DNA of 64,000 nucleotides from Sphingobacterium hotanense (GCF_008274825.1 NZ_CP030848.1:3099618-3163617), one strand, 5' to 3'. Positions 7,843 through 18,754 are shown, counted from the stretch's first letter. The notes: generated by a model not told the origin, from the sequence alone. Translations and numbers: made by a program.

Positions 7843-8448
7843 ATGGGCTTATCCGAAAGAAAGCTAAGGCACCAACAAGAGGTGAAAAACCAGATCATCG
7901 CATCCTCAAGAGAGATTGTGAATATGGAAGGTTGGGCTGCGCTATCTATCCGCAAGATTGCCGACGCCATCGAATATTCGGTGCCCGTTGTTTACAAACA
8001 TTTTGAAAGCAAGGAAGCCATTACTGCCTTTTTCGTAGCAGAGGGATTTGCAGCATTGAAAAAAGAAATGGAAGCATGTGTTGTACCGACCGATCCTATT
8101 GAAAAAAGAGTGCAACAGTTAGCCGAAGGCTATTGGCTCTTCGCTTCAAAAAATCCGAAGGATTATGAGTTAATGTTTGGGGTGGGTTTACCTACTTGTG
8201 AAATGCATCAGCAAGTACCTGCAATTGCTGAGTTAGCGAATTACCTTCGCCAATTTATCGACGAGCTTATTGAGAGCAGTGGCAAGAAAGACTTGAACAC
8301 TTGTGTAAAATATCGCAGCTTCTGGTCTATCCTGCACGGCGTGGTAGCTATTGAGTTACTGACAATAAATAGATGGGACTCCGTATGCCCATCCGAAGTA
8401 TTAGCAGACAGTATTCAAGCATTCACGCAATCCATACAAAAGAATTAA
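7843..8448 (+). CDS. TetR/AcrR family transcriptional regulator
   Basis: 201 residues. The N-terminal helix-turn-helix spans about residues 14-60, with GWAALSIRKIADAIEYSVPVV followed by KHFESKEAI, typical of TetR. The C-terminal part is an all-helical ligand and dimerisation domain of TetR_C type. It probably represses itself and the nitroreductase gene 35 bases downstream. The inducing ligand is unknown, though a nitroaromatic or quinone-like compound would fit the partner gene. Confidence 0.9.
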   Translation: MGLSERKLRHQQEVKNQIIASSREIVNMEGWAALSIRKIADAIEYSVPVVYKHFESKEAITAFFVAEGFAALKKEMEACVVPTDPIEKRVQQLAEGYWLFASKNPKDYELMFGVGLPTCEMHQQVPAIAELANYLRQFIDELIESSGKKDLNTCVKYRSFWSILHGVVAIELLTINRWDSVCPSEVLADSIQAFTQSIQKN

Positions 8449-8483
8449 TATACAGCTTATCATAATTATAATTTTAAAAACCA

Positions 8484-9116
8484 ATGAGTTTAATACAAGA
8501 CTTACAATGGAGATATGCCACCAAGAAAATGAACGGTCAGGCAGTAGAACAAGCAAAAGTTGATCAGATTATCGAAGCAGCGCGCTTAGCGCCAACTTCT
8601 TCAGGTCTACATCCATTTAAAATCATCGAAGTAAGTAACCCAGAATTAAAAGCTAAAATTCAGCCTATCGCATTCGGACAGTCACAAATCGTTGATGCTT
8701 CGCATCTTTTGATCTTCGCTGCATACGATGAATACACGAAAGAACGCGTAGATGCACCTTTCCTACAACAACAAGTAGAGCGTGGTTTACCTGAAGGCTT
8801 TGCGGACGATTATAAAAACGGATTATTTGCTCGCTTCCAAACACAAACAAAAGACGCCCATTTTGATCATGCAGCGCGCCAAGCTTACATCGGCTTCGGA
8901 ATCGCGATTGCTGCGGCAGCAGAATTACGTGTAGACGCAACACCAATGGAAGGCTTTATCAACGAACAATTGGACGAGCTTTTAGGATTAGATAAACTAG
9001 GACTGAAATCTGTTACGATTTTAGCATTAGGATACCGTGACGAAAAGAACGACTGGTTGGTTAATCTTAAAAAAGTAAGGGTTAACAAAGAAGAGTTTGT
9101 GATCAACTTAAACTAA
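8484..9116 (+). CDS. NAD(P)H-dependent nitroreductase (NfsB-like)
   Basis: 210 residues, the usual length of oxygen-insensitive FMN nitroreductases. The N-terminal RYATKKMNG and AARLAPTSSGLHPF match the FMN-binding region. A second flavin motif is near the C-terminus (KSVTILALGYRDEKND). The family reduces nitro groups or quinones with NAD(P)H in the cytoplasm. It is the second gene of the TetR operon and ends at a strong terminator. Confidence 0.9.
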   Translation: MSLIQDLQWRYATKKMNGQAVEQAKVDQIIEAARLAPTSSGLHPFKIIEVSNPELKAKIQPIAFGQSQIVDASHLLIFAAYDEYTKERVDAPFLQQQVERGLPEGFADDYKNGLFARFQTQTKDAHFDHAARQAYIGFGIAIAAAAELRVDATPMEGFINEQLDELLGLDKLGLKSVTILALGYRDEKNDWLVNLKKVRVNKEEFVINLN

Positions 9117-9160
9117 TCCATAAAAGGAAACTAGTAGATTAAAATACAAAAACACATTGC

Positions 9161-9198
9161 AAAGCAGCTGTCTGAAAAGGCAGCTGCTTTTATTTTTT
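9161..9198 (+). terminator. Terminator after the nitroreductase gene
   Basis: AAAGCAGCTG and CAGCTGCTTT form a 10-bp stem with a 10-base loop, followed by TATTTTTTC. Confidence 0.92.
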
Positions 9199-9325
9199 CA
9201 AAGATTTTTCGTCTTCATAGTACGCTAAGAACTTTCATCCTTATCGGAATTACCTTCGAAACATAACAGTTTTAAAGGAAAGATCCATATACCGAACTAC
9301 AACTCGTCGAAACTCGTTCGACATT

Positions 9326-9400
9326 AACCCCTTTCAAACCCAATACAAACCCAATACACAACCCTATCATAACCCTTTCCGATTGGGTATGAAATGGGAC
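9326..9400. repeat. REP-like element with AAACCCAAT repeats
   Basis: The stretch contains CAAACCCAATA twice in a row, then CAACCC and CATAACCCTTTCCGATTGGG. Related strings occur at 31662-31705 on the other strand and at 45311-45404. The rest of 9201-9524 shows no gene or other structure that I can support. Confidence 0.65.
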
Positions 9401-9524
9401 TGAATAAGCTTTAAAATGTAAGTGTTAGATAGTAGGTATGACTTCATTTTATATTGCTGCTCTGTCATTTTATATCTGCTTCCAACAAAATAGACGTAGT
9501 GAAATATTAGTTGAATTGAAGGAT

Positions 9525-9550
9525 TGTAAATTGTAACTTTACAATTTACA
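9525..9550 (+). promoter_or_regulatory. Palindromic operator upstream of higBA
   Basis: Arms TGTAAATTGTAA and TTACAATTTACA are perfect 12-base inverted repeats separated by CT. The palindrome lies 43 bases before the toxin start and contains TAACTTTA, one base from the -7 consensus. HigA-type antitoxins bind such sites to repress their own operon, so this is the likely HigA operator. Confidence 0.8.
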
Positions 9551-9593
9551 TGACAATAGCCGAGATTTTTTTATGCATTAATGTATCTGGCAA

Positions 9594-9884
9594 ATGATAA
9601 AATCATTTACAAATAAAGCTATAAAAGCTTTATGGCAATCGGGAGAAACAAAAAGACTTCCTCCGGAAAGCGTCAATAAGATTATCAAGATTTTAAACTA
9701 TATCGATAGCATCAATAGCATATCTGATTTGCCAGAACCAATCATTAAGAAATACCGGATTCATGCATTGAAAAAGCCACCTTATCAAGGTTTTTGGTCG
9801 ATGGATGTAAGTGGAAACTTTAGAATAATCTTTCGATTAGAAAATGGAGATGCGTATGATCTTCATTACTTAGACACACATTAA
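9594..9884 (+). CDS. higB: HigB-type toxin, RelE superfamily
   Basis: 96 residues, the normal size. The HigB signature is near the C-terminus: KPPYQGFWSMDVSGNFRIIF, then ENGDAYDLHYLD. These toxins are ribosome-dependent mRNA endonucleases that act in the cytoplasm. The toxin gene precedes the antitoxin gene, the usual order for higBA, with 29 bases between them. It starts 43 bases after a palindromic operator. Confidence 0.9.
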   Translation: MIKSFTNKAIKALWQSGETKRLPPESVNKIIKILNYIDSINSISDLPEPIIKKYRIHALKKPPYQGFWSMDVSGNFRIIFRLENGDAYDLHYLDTH

Positions 9885-9913
9885 ACGCTGAAAAACAATA
9901 AAATAGGAGCACT

Positions 9914-10210
9914 ATGAAACAAAATCCCATTGTACATCCTGGATTTTTATTAAAAGAGGATATACTAGAATTCAACAATTTATCGGTGACAGACGCAGCA
10001 AAACTGTTAGGGATCACGCGGATAAACCTCTCAAAAATCATAAATGAGAAGTCCGCCATATCTCCAAATATGGCGATTCGAATTAGTAAGGTATTTGGGG
10101 GTTCGCCAGATTTTTGGCTGAAGCTACAAATGCGATATGATTTAATAAATGCAGAAAAAGAGTTCGAGAAAAAGAATATCCAATTAGAGAAATATAACAA
10201 AGCCTCATAA
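9914..10210 (+). CDS. higA: HigA-type antitoxin, XRE helix-turn-helix
   Basis: 98 residues. It starts with the HigA hallmark HPGFLLKEDILE and has an XRE-type helix-turn-helix at about residues 27-60 (VTDAAKLLGITRINLSKIINEK), followed by FGGSPDFWLKLQ. It binds and neutralises HigB and represses the operon, probably at the 9525-9550 palindrome. AGGAG at 9905, eight bases before the ATG, is one of the few good Shine-Dalgarno sequences in the window. Confidence 0.92.
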   Translation: MKQNPIVHPGFLLKEDILEFNNLSVTDAAKLLGITRINLSKIINEKSAISPNMAIRISKVFGGSPDFWLKLQMRYDLINAEKEFEKKNIQLEKYNKAS

Positions 10211-10325
10211 TAATCATATGATCGGCAATTCAACACCTAACTAGCTGATATGAGATCTCGAGCAATAAAATCGCACATCAAGTAATAAATCAGCAGCAAC
10301 CAAGGTCCAAGGCCGCAGCCCTATC

Positions 10326-10628
10326 CTATTTCAACTCTTCGCCTTTAGCTGGCAGTGCTGCCAAATAGACTCCCGCGACTGGTAAAAGAAAAAGCCATTT
10401 GTTGATACCGACATCATTCATTCGACGGAATCCCAAAGCCAACATAGGGAAAAAATTAAGACCGATTAGATAATAATGGAGATTTTCAATACCTATTCTT
10501 TTCCCAACTACGCTCAAAATAATCGTAAGCAAAAAAGTAGCGATATAGAATGTCCAGAATTCCTTGATAGATGATTTACCGCGGTAATCAAATATGTTTA
10601 AATAAGGGTTAATGAGATCTTTAATCAA
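10326..10628 (-). CDS. DUF805-like small membrane protein
   Basis: 100 residues. DYRGKSSIKEFW near the N-terminus matches the DUF805 signature (F-x-G-R/K-x-S-R/I-x-E-F/Y-W). Three hydrophobic stretches follow (about 29-45, 50-65 and 82-95), with GFRRMNDVGINKW between the last two. It is an inner membrane protein of unknown role. No operon partner is evident; the 220 bases upstream show no gene. Confidence 0.7.
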   Translation of the reverse strand: MIKDLINPYLNIFDYRGKSSIKEFWTFYIATFLLTIILSVVGKRIGIENLHYYLIGLNFFPMLALGFRRMNDVGINKWLFLLPVAGVYLAALPAKGEELK

Positions 10629-10849
10629 TGTCTTAGATAATTTGGTTTATTTGTTAAATGTACAAGATTTTTAAATATAAATCAACATTCCAATAACTTC
10701 CCTTAATTTTTTCATTATTGTGTTTTTAAGGAGCGCCAAGACCTTTCCTCATTGTGATGGATATTAATGGAAAAATGAAAGTTTTTTTGGGGATGTAAGT
10801 GCTGAACGTACATTTTTGTATCTTTCCAATTCAGTAAAATCATCTTAAA

Positions 10850-11434
10850 ATGAAATCAGCAAAGGAAAAAATGATCGCTGGAGAGCTCTTCTTGGATATG
10901 GGCGGTGAGCTCTTTCAAGAGCGGCAACAAGCTAAAAAGATGCTTCATGAGTTCAACCAAATGGATCCCACGAAGGTTAAAGCCCGCAATCAAATTATCA
11001 AAAAACTCTTCGGCAAAACCTCCAACCGTTTTTTTATTGAACCGCCCTTCCGCTGCGATTACGGATATAATATAGAAATAGGTGATAACTTTTATGCGAA
11101 TTATAACTTAGTTATTCTCGACGGCGCGAAGGTTATCATCGGCGACAATGTGATGATCGCGCCAAATGTTAGCCTATTCACGGCCTCCCATCCTATCGAC
11201 GCAAAGCTACGCACAGAAGGCTGGGAATTCTCCAAGCCGATTACGATAGGCAATCAAGTATGGATTGGTGGCAATACCGTCATTAATCCCGGCGTCAGTA
11301 TAGGCGATAATTCCGTTATCGGATCCGGGTCGGTAGTAACAAAAGATATACCTGCCAATGTTGTTGCTGTAGGCAATCCATGTCGAGTGATTCGGCACAT
11401 TGATAACAGCGATGAGAACATAAAAAATACCTGA
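10850..11434 (+). CDS. Sugar O-acetyltransferase (maltose acetyltransferase/NodL type)
   Basis: 194 residues. The N-terminal maltose-acetyltransferase-type segment (EKMIAGELFLDMG) precedes a left-handed beta-helix of hexapeptide repeats from about residue 60. The catalytic histidine lies in TASHPID, and NQVWIGGNTVINPGV plus AVGNPCRVIR are typical of the LacA/Maa family. It transfers acetyl from acetyl-CoA to a sugar hydroxyl; the sugar is unknown. Its TGA stop lies inside the first copy of a repeated hairpin element (11424-11478). Confidence 0.9.
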   Translation: MKSAKEKMIAGELFLDMGGELFQERQQAKKMLHEFNQMDPTKVKARNQIIKKLFGKTSNRFFIEPPFRCDYGYNIEIGDNFYANYNLVILDGAKVIIGDNVMIAPNVSLFTASHPIDAKLRTEGWEFSKPITIGNQVWIGGNTVINPGVSIGDNSVIGSGSVVTKDIPANVVAVGNPCRVIRHIDNSDENIKNT

Positions 11435-11478
11435 GGCGGGGAACCCCAGGTATTACCAAACCAATTATTAACCTAAAT
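11424..11478. repeat. Hairpin-plus-tail repeat, copy 1
   Basis: 55 bases: an imperfect stem AATACCTGAGG with CCCCAGGTATT, then the tail ACCAAACCAATTATTAACC. It differs from copy 2 (11692-11747) at three positions, one of them an extra T. It begins inside the acetyltransferase gene and contains its stop codon. No function can be assigned. Confidence 0.85.
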
Positions 11479-11530
11479 TATGAAATTATGAATTTACTAT
11501 CTAAACGGTAGTTGTTGACGTTTATTATAT

Positions 11531-11558
11531 AAAGAGTGTATCTTTTACACTTTTTTTT
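11531..11558 (+). terminator. Rho-independent terminator
   Basis: AGTGTA and TACACT form a stem, extended by AAAG pairing into the T-run, followed by eight T. It lies about 100 bases after the acetyltransferase gene. Transcripts could end here after passing through repeat copy 1. Confidence 0.75.
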
Positions 11559-11691
11559 GTTACAAATTATTTCTAGGGTATGCTTGGTGATTTTCACAAG
11601 CAAAAATGCCCCGTATAAAACCTTCTGGTCTATATTGAAAAAGCAAGGGAGATGAACATACTTGATGTTTTTAATAACAGCCCCAAAAAAC

Positions 11692-11747
11692 AAAATACCC
11701 GAGGCGGGGAACCTCAGGTATTTACCAAACCAATTATTAACCTAAAT
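11692..11747. repeat. Hairpin-plus-tail repeat, copy 2
   Basis: Near-identical direct copy of 11424-11478, with AATACCCGAGG pairing to CCTCAGGTATT, followed by TTACCAAACCAATTATTAA and a T-run (TATTTTTT). The two copies bracket 213 bases in which no convincing gene is seen. Between 11560 and 11844 nothing else was recognised. Confidence 0.85.
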
Positions 11748-11844
11748 ATTTTTTCTTCTATTCTTTATTATAACGAAGTCAATATTCGATTATTGTATCT
11801 TTATTAAAATTTTTAACATTTCTTTTTCTTGCGTTCAAAAAACA

Positions 11845-12507
11845 CTAGTTGGTCGTATTCTGGATTACGTCTACCACCTTGTTTTTCAGACTGGTAATAT
11901 CCGATTTCAACCCAACCATCAAGGTCATTACATTGACTGGGTTCCCTTGAATTTCTCTAAAATTATGCATGTATCCGAGTTCAGTTCCTAAGAAAAAGCC
12001 TTTGAATTTGTAGTCCGCCCCTATTCCGATTTTAGCCGCTGGCGAGATACTATACTTATAATGTAGCTCTACCAATTCATTATTTCCCGCATCCTGTGCT
12101 CTAGGCTCGATATTCAGCGCACCGGCAGGTCCAATATAGGCATACGTGTTCAAGCGGTTCCATTGCCGACGAATACCTCCCGCCAAGGAAAGTACATACA
12201 TCGAGGCACGCGCGTTTTCAATCACACGATTATATTTAGAGTCTGGGAATAACTGATCATATTTGAAATTCATCAAATACAATGTTGGCTGTAGATAATA
12301 TTTGGGGTTCTTTAAAGAAATATCAAGCCCCATACTTCCCGTAAAAAGCTTCGTAGAAAGGGCTTGTTTGGTTTTCCCTAAAGGAAGGGCAATACCAGTC
12401 CCACCGAAGTAGTAAACTTTGTTATAATGTAAGGTATCTGCACCTTTTTGCGCGAACGCGCTAAATGACACCCAGCAAAAAAATGCCAGTAAAACTAATT
12501 TCCTCAT
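11845..12507 (-). CDS. Predicted outer membrane beta-barrel protein
   Basis: 220 residues with a clear signal peptide (MRKLVLLAFFCWVSFSAFA, cleavage before QKG). The mature part alternates hydrophobic and polar residues with many Tyr, Gly and Phe, and ends in VGLKSD-type strands, suggesting an 8-stranded barrel of the PorT/OmpW-like sort common in Bacteroidota. No specific function can be assigned. Confidence 0.7.
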   Translation of the reverse strand: MRKLVLLAFFCWVSFSAFAQKGADTLHYNKVYYFGGTGIALPLGKTKQALSTKLFTGSMGLDISLKNPKYYLQPTLYLMNFKYDQLFPDSKYNRVIENARASMYVLSLAGGIRRQWNRLNTYAYIGPAGALNIEPRAQDAGNNELVELHYKYSISPAAKIGIGADYKFKGFFLGTELGYMHNFREIQGNPVNVMTLMVGLKSDITSLKNKVVDVIQNTTN

Positions 12508-12577
12508 TAAAAATTGTTGGTTTATTGATTAACAATATTCCCTTACAATTTGTTTTACCAGCGATTCAAATTAGTTC

Positions 12578-13186
12578 CTATAAGAAGTTTTTTGATTGAG
12601 GACCTTGGCTAAAGAGTAGATCGATAATACTTAGATTCGGTATGAATCCGTTCTTTTCTTCAAATAACTGATAATAGGGTTTTGGATCGCTCATTGGCGA
12701 AGGCTGTCGCGGATGTATTGCTTTTCGATAGTCTATCCCCCCCTCAACATCGGTATAGCTTTCCGAGAAGCTGATTTCTCTATTCATTTTCAACAACTTG
12801 AGAATCAGCTTAATTTGCTCCGTATTATAATCTAAAAGAAGATCATATTCTTTTTCATAAAATTCTCTAAAGTCGTCTTCATAGAATTCGAAATATGCAG
12901 AACTGCGATAGGCGGTTTGTATACTTAGCCAGTGCAGGCGTTGCCAAGGGTGATCATAATTGATCCTGACATCTTTCATTCTAACACGTTCTTTTCTGCC
13001 GTGCACAATCGGCACGATCAGATCCAAGATACCATTAGCTGTTCCGATTTGCGTTCGGGTACGGAAGGTCTGTTTTGGATAATTTTCAAATTGCTCAATC
13101 ACAAGGGGTTGATCGTTTTGTTTTATCGCATGGAAGTAAGAAACATTCGGCAAATAGCACGCCGGCATTAAAAGTCCTGATGACAT
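12578..13186 (-). CDS. WbqC-like family protein
   Basis: 202 residues. The N-terminal LMPACYLPNVSYFHAI and the later RTQIGTANGILDLIVPI and ERVRMKDVRI match the WbqC family, which is often found in polysaccharide or lipoprotein-related loci; its biochemical activity is not settled. A second in-frame ATG six codons in (before PACYLP) is an equally plausible start. It is divergent from the acyltransferase gene at 13257, leaving 70 bases for both promoters. Confidence 0.8.
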   Translation of the reverse strand: MSSGLLMPACYLPNVSYFHAIKQNDQPLVIEQFENYPKQTFRTRTQIGTANGILDLIVPIVHGRKERVRMKDVRINYDHPWQRLHWLSIQTAYRSSAYFEFYEDDFREFYEKEYDLLLDYNTEQIKLILKLLKMNREISFSESYTDVEGGIDYRKAIHPRQPSPMSDPKPYYQLFEEKNGFIPNLSIIDLLFSQGPQSKNFL

Positions 13187-13256
13187 AAGTAAATAAACAA
13201 CAAAATGTCCGCAAAAATAGCTTTATTTGGGGATATTTGCATAGTACTTATCACTT

Positions 13257-14126
13257 GTGATGAAAGAAAAACTAGTATCGGGATTACTTTATCTTATTTC
13301 ATTATTACCATTTTGGTTGTTATATTTGATTTCAGATGTACTTTTTGTGCTAATTTTTCATGTGATTGGCTATAGGAAACGGGTGGTGTTTGAGAACTTA
13401 CGAAATGCCTTTCCTGAGAAGTCCGACGCAGATATCAAGCAGATTGCGCTAGAGTTTTATCGTTATTTCCCTGATCTTTTGGTTGAGATTGTAAAGCTAG
13501 CGAGCATTTCAGAGAAGGCCGTTCGCGAACGTATTGAACTTTTGAACCCAGAGGAGGTGTATCGGCATATTCGTGCTGGCAAATCGGTCATCGGTGTAAC
13601 AGCGCATTATGGCAATTGGGAGATGGGTATCCATAGTCTCTCGTTGATGATGGATACGCCCGAGCTAATCATCTACAAACCTTTAAATAATAAAGTATTC
13701 AACGAAGTCTATAACCGCATCAGAACCAGGTTTGGAGCGACGATGGTGCCGATGAAACAGATTCTGAGGCACATGATAAAGTTGAAAAATGTACCACATA
13801 TCAGTATGTTTGTGGCGGATCAGACGCCTGTATACCAGGAATCTGATTATTTCATGGAGTTTCTGAATCAGGAGACATTAGTTTATACCGGTACTGAGCG
13901 TATCGCACGGATGACAAAGAGTCCTGTCGTATTCTGTGAGATCAGAAGAAAGAAAAAAAGAGGATATTACTACTGTAAGTTCACTACATTAGTAGAAGAT
14001 CCTGATGAGTATCCAGAACATGAGATTACCCATATCCATAATCGGTTTACAGAGCAAATTATTCGCGAGGAACCTGCTTATTGGTTATGGTCTCATCGTC
14101 GATGGAAAAGAAAAAGAAGGAGTTAA
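13257..14126 (+). CDS. Lysophospholipid / lipid A acyltransferase (LpxL/HtrB-like)
   Basis: 289 residues. One or two N-terminal membrane segments (LLYLISLLPFWLLYLISDVLF) precede the LpxL/HtrB acyltransferase domain. The catalytic HxxxxE motif appears as AHYGNWEMG near residue 122. The conserved FVADQTP and WLWSHRRWKR motifs follow, as in lipid A late acyltransferases. It probably adds a secondary acyl chain to lipid A at the inner membrane. It abuts the glycosyltransferase gene (stop at 14126, next ATG at 14127), so they form an operon. Confidence 0.88.
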   Translation: MMKEKLVSGLLYLISLLPFWLLYLISDVLFVLIFHVIGYRKRVVFENLRNAFPEKSDADIKQIALEFYRYFPDLLVEIVKLASISEKAVRERIELLNPEEVYRHIRAGKSVIGVTAHYGNWEMGIHSLSLMMDTPELIIYKPLNNKVFNEVYNRIRTRFGATMVPMKQILRHMIKLKNVPHISMFVADQTPVYQESDYFMEFLNQETLVYTGTERIARMTKSPVVFCEIRRKKKRGYYYCKFTTLVEDPDEYPEHEITHIHNRFTEQIIREEPAYWLWSHRRWKRKRRS

Positions 14127-15161
14127 ATGACTAATAATCCAAAAGTAGCAGTTGTCATATTAAACTGGAACGGTCGATTTTTCTTGGAGAAATTCCTTCC
14201 TTCCGTGTTTAACAGCACTTATCAAAATATTGAGTTTGTTATTGGCGACAATGGTTCGTCCGATGACTCTATTGCATATGTTGAAGAGAATTACCCGAAG
14301 TTTACCATTTTAAAGAATTCTGAGAATTTAGGATTCGCGGGTGGGTATAATGAAATACTTAAGCGTGTTCAAGCAGACTATTATGTTCTGCTAAACTCGG
14401 ATGTTGAAGTGTCTCAGAATTGGATAGAGCCGGTTATTGCGCAGATGGAAAAAGACCCATTATTGGTAGCTGTGCAACCTAAGATACAATCGTATCATCA
14501 AAAGGGTTATTTTGAGCATGCCGGTGCCGCAGGCGGCTATATTGACTATTTTGGATTTCCGTTTTGCCGTGGCCGAATTTTCGATCAAGTGGAAAAGGAT
14601 GAGGGGCAATACGACGATGAGAAAGAAATATTTTGGGCCACCGGAGCGGCATTATTCATAAAATCGGCGGCCTGGAAGGAAGTCGGTGGCTTCGATGCGG
14701 ATTTCTTCGCCCACATGGAAGAAATTGACCTGTGCTGGCGATTGAAGAAGCTAGGATACAAAATTGGATATTGTCCTAATTCTCTGGTCTATCATGTCGG
14801 TGGCGGCACATTGAACACCAGCAACCCGCATAAAACATATTTAAACTTCCGCAATAATCTCCAAATGCTACAGAAGAACCTCCCGGTTGGTCAAGGTATT
14901 TGGAAGATTTTCCTTCGCTTTTGGTTGGATTTCGCGGCCTTGCTGAAGTTCTTGATGGAACGAAAACCGAAGGATGCATGGGCCGTGAGCCGCGCGCATC
15001 AATATTTTGTCAAAAACTTCATCAAAAACGCAAGAAAACGAAAGACCTATTCGAGCAAAGAAAACAAAGTTGGTCAATACAAGAACTCCATCGTATGGGA
15101 TTTTTATCTGAATAATATCCATAAATTCTCTCAACTAAAAGACAATAATTTCCATCATTAG
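14127..15161 (+). CDS. Family 2 glycosyltransferase (rhamnosyltransferase-like)
   Basis: 344 residues. The GT-A fold starts with VAVVILNWNGRFFLEKFLPS and has the DNGSSDDS nucleotide-sugar motif, the metal-binding LLNSDVE (DxD position) and the acceptor region WATGAALFIK / FFAHMEEIDLCWRLKKLGY. A C-terminal region with amphipathic and basic residues probably contacts the membrane. It transfers a sugar, likely to an envelope glycan. It is co-transcribed with the acyltransferase gene directly upstream. Confidence 0.9.
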   Translation: MTNNPKVAVVILNWNGRFFLEKFLPSVFNSTYQNIEFVIGDNGSSDDSIAYVEENYPKFTILKNSENLGFAGGYNEILKRVQADYYVLLNSDVEVSQNWIEPVIAQMEKDPLLVAVQPKIQSYHQKGYFEHAGAAGGYIDYFGFPFCRGRIFDQVEKDEGQYDDEKEIFWATGAALFIKSAAWKEVGGFDADFFAHMEEIDLCWRLKKLGYKIGYCPNSLVYHVGGGTLNTSNPHKTYLNFRNNLQMLQKNLPVGQGIWKIFLRFWLDFAALLKFLMERKPKDAWAVSRAHQYFVKNFIKNARKRKTYSSKENKVGQYKNSIVWDFYLNNIHKFSQLKDNNFHH

Positions 15162-15242
15162 GTGTTCTGCTGAAGAATGTTTTTTACTGGTTTATCTTTT
15201 ATTGCTCTATAGTTTGCGTATTTAATTAAATAGTTGTTTTAA

Positions 15243-17300
<2,058 letters not shown>

Positions 17301-17328
17301 AATACATACATTAAATAATTATATACGA

Positions 17329-18207
17329 ATGAATGAGCTTCAAGGAGCAGGTGTAGCCATCGTTACACCTTTTAATGCAGACGGATCTGTGGATTATGAG
17401 ACCCTGGGTAGGCTGATTGACTACCAAATTCATGGGGGAATTGATTACATCGTTTCTTTGGGAACAACTGGCGAAACAGCCACATTGTCGAAGGAGGAGC
17501 GAAAGCAGGTTTGGGCATTTACTTCGAAGCATGTAGATAAACGCATTCCCTTGGTTGCGGGCATTGGCGGCAATAACACCATGGAAATTGTAGAGCAGGT
17601 TAAGAATTTCGATGTATTGGATTATATCGCAATTCTATCGGTATCTCCATACTATAACAAGCCTACGCAAGAGGGAATTTACCAACACTATAAAGCGATT
17701 GCTGAGGCCTCTCCCCTTCCGATTATCTTGTACAATGTACCGGGAAGAACGGGCAGCAATATGACCGCTGCAACTACCGTTAGACTAGCAAATGATTTTA
17801 AGAACATTATTGCTATCAAAGAAGCGTCAGGCAGTTTTGCACAGTTCAGCGAAATTCTACGTGATAAGCCAGCAGATTTTATGTTGATTTCAGGTGATGA
17901 TCCTGCTACCCTGCCAATGATTGCTTTGGGAGCCGTAGGTATTATTTCAGTTGTTGGAAATGCTTATCCAAACAAGGTATCAGCGTTAGCACACCTATGT
18001 TTAGAAGGTAATTTTGAGCAAGCGAGAATTATACATTCAGACCTTCTTCGCATTACCGACCTATGTTTTATCGAAGGTAATCCAGCAGGGGTTAAATACA
18101 TCCTGAAGCAAAAAGGATTTGGTGAAGACACGGTTCGTTTGCCACTCGTTCCGGTTGGTAAGCAGACGCAGGAAGGCATAGCTCAGGAAATCAAAAAACT
18201 TTCTTAG
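17329..18207 (+). CDS. dapA: 4-hydroxy-tetrahydrodipicolinate synthase
   Basis: 292 residues. It condenses pyruvate with aspartate semialdehyde in lysine and diaminopimelate synthesis. The N-terminal GVAIVTPF, SLGTTGET, SPYYNKP with the catalytic Tyr, ILYNVPGRTG, and the Schiff-base lysine in AIKEASG (about residue 165) are all intact. It lies 28 bases after ligA on the same strand and may share its transcript. Confidence 0.96.
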   Translation: MNELQGAGVAIVTPFNADGSVDYETLGRLIDYQIHGGIDYIVSLGTTGETATLSKEERKQVWAFTSKHVDKRIPLVAGIGGNNTMEIVEQVKNFDVLDYIAILSVSPYYNKPTQEGIYQHYKAIAEASPLPIILYNVPGRTGSNMTAATTVRLANDFKNIIAIKEASGSFAQFSEILRDKPADFMLISGDDPATLPMIALGAVGIISVVGNAYPNKVSALAHLCLEGNFEQARIIHSDLLRITDLCFIEGNPAGVKYILKQKGFGEDTVRLPLVPVGKQTQEGIAQEIKKLS

Positions 18208-18319
18208 TATTTGTTTCTAAATAATTTGCGGAGATACAGCTACTAATGGATTTCTTTTCGCGTAAAGTTTTTATTTTAGGTATCTTTTTTGCGGATTGCA
18301 GACAAATAAATATAAGAAC

Positions 18320-18754
18320 ATGGAAACCACAACAAACCAACAGCCTAAGAAAGGTGGATCAATGATCGGCAAGTTTATCAGCTGGACGCTATTAATTGTT
18401 GTCCTAATCGTTGCAGGTTGGGTCTATTGGAATTATTACAATGTTTTTGGCGAGGGCGTAAAATCCGGCGTCTTGAACTATGCTGTTAAGAAAGGTAATA
18501 TATTTAAGACCTATGAAGGAAAACTGATTCAAGAAGGCTTTGGCGCAACTAAAACCGGTACAGGATTAACGAGCAATCAGTTTGAGTTTTCTGTGGAGAA
18601 CGATTCTATCTATCGTATTCTGGAAGTGAACAGCGGAAAAGTATTCGATCTTCACTACAAGGAATACCGTGGTGTATTGCCATGGCGTGGAAACACGGTC
18701 TACATCGTCGACCAGATTATCCAAATGCGCGATTTAAAACCTGGTTCTTATTAA
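18320..18754 (+). CDS. Conserved hypothetical single-span membrane protein
   Basis: 144 residues from the ATG at 18320; a TTG in frame eight codons earlier is less likely. A short polar N-terminus is followed by one transmembrane helix (ISWTLLIVVLIVAGWVYW, about 22-42) and a soluble domain of about 100 residues with LVFDLHYKEYRG-like beta structure (KVFDLHYKEYRG). Such proteins are widespread in Bacteroidota, but I know no function. A stem terminator follows. Confidence 0.75.
   Translation: METTTNQQPKKGGSMIGKFISWTLLIVVLIVAGWVYWNYYNVFGEGVKSGVLNYAVKKGNIFKTYEGKLIQEGFGATKTGTGLTSNQFEFSVENDSIYRILEVNSGKVFDLHYKEYRGVLPWRGNTVYIVDQIIQMRDLKPGSY

Noticed and set aside
11478-11693. 71-residue open frame on the minus strand
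   Set aside because: It lies between the two hairpin-tail repeats, covers a terminator on the other strand, and its product has no gene-like features.
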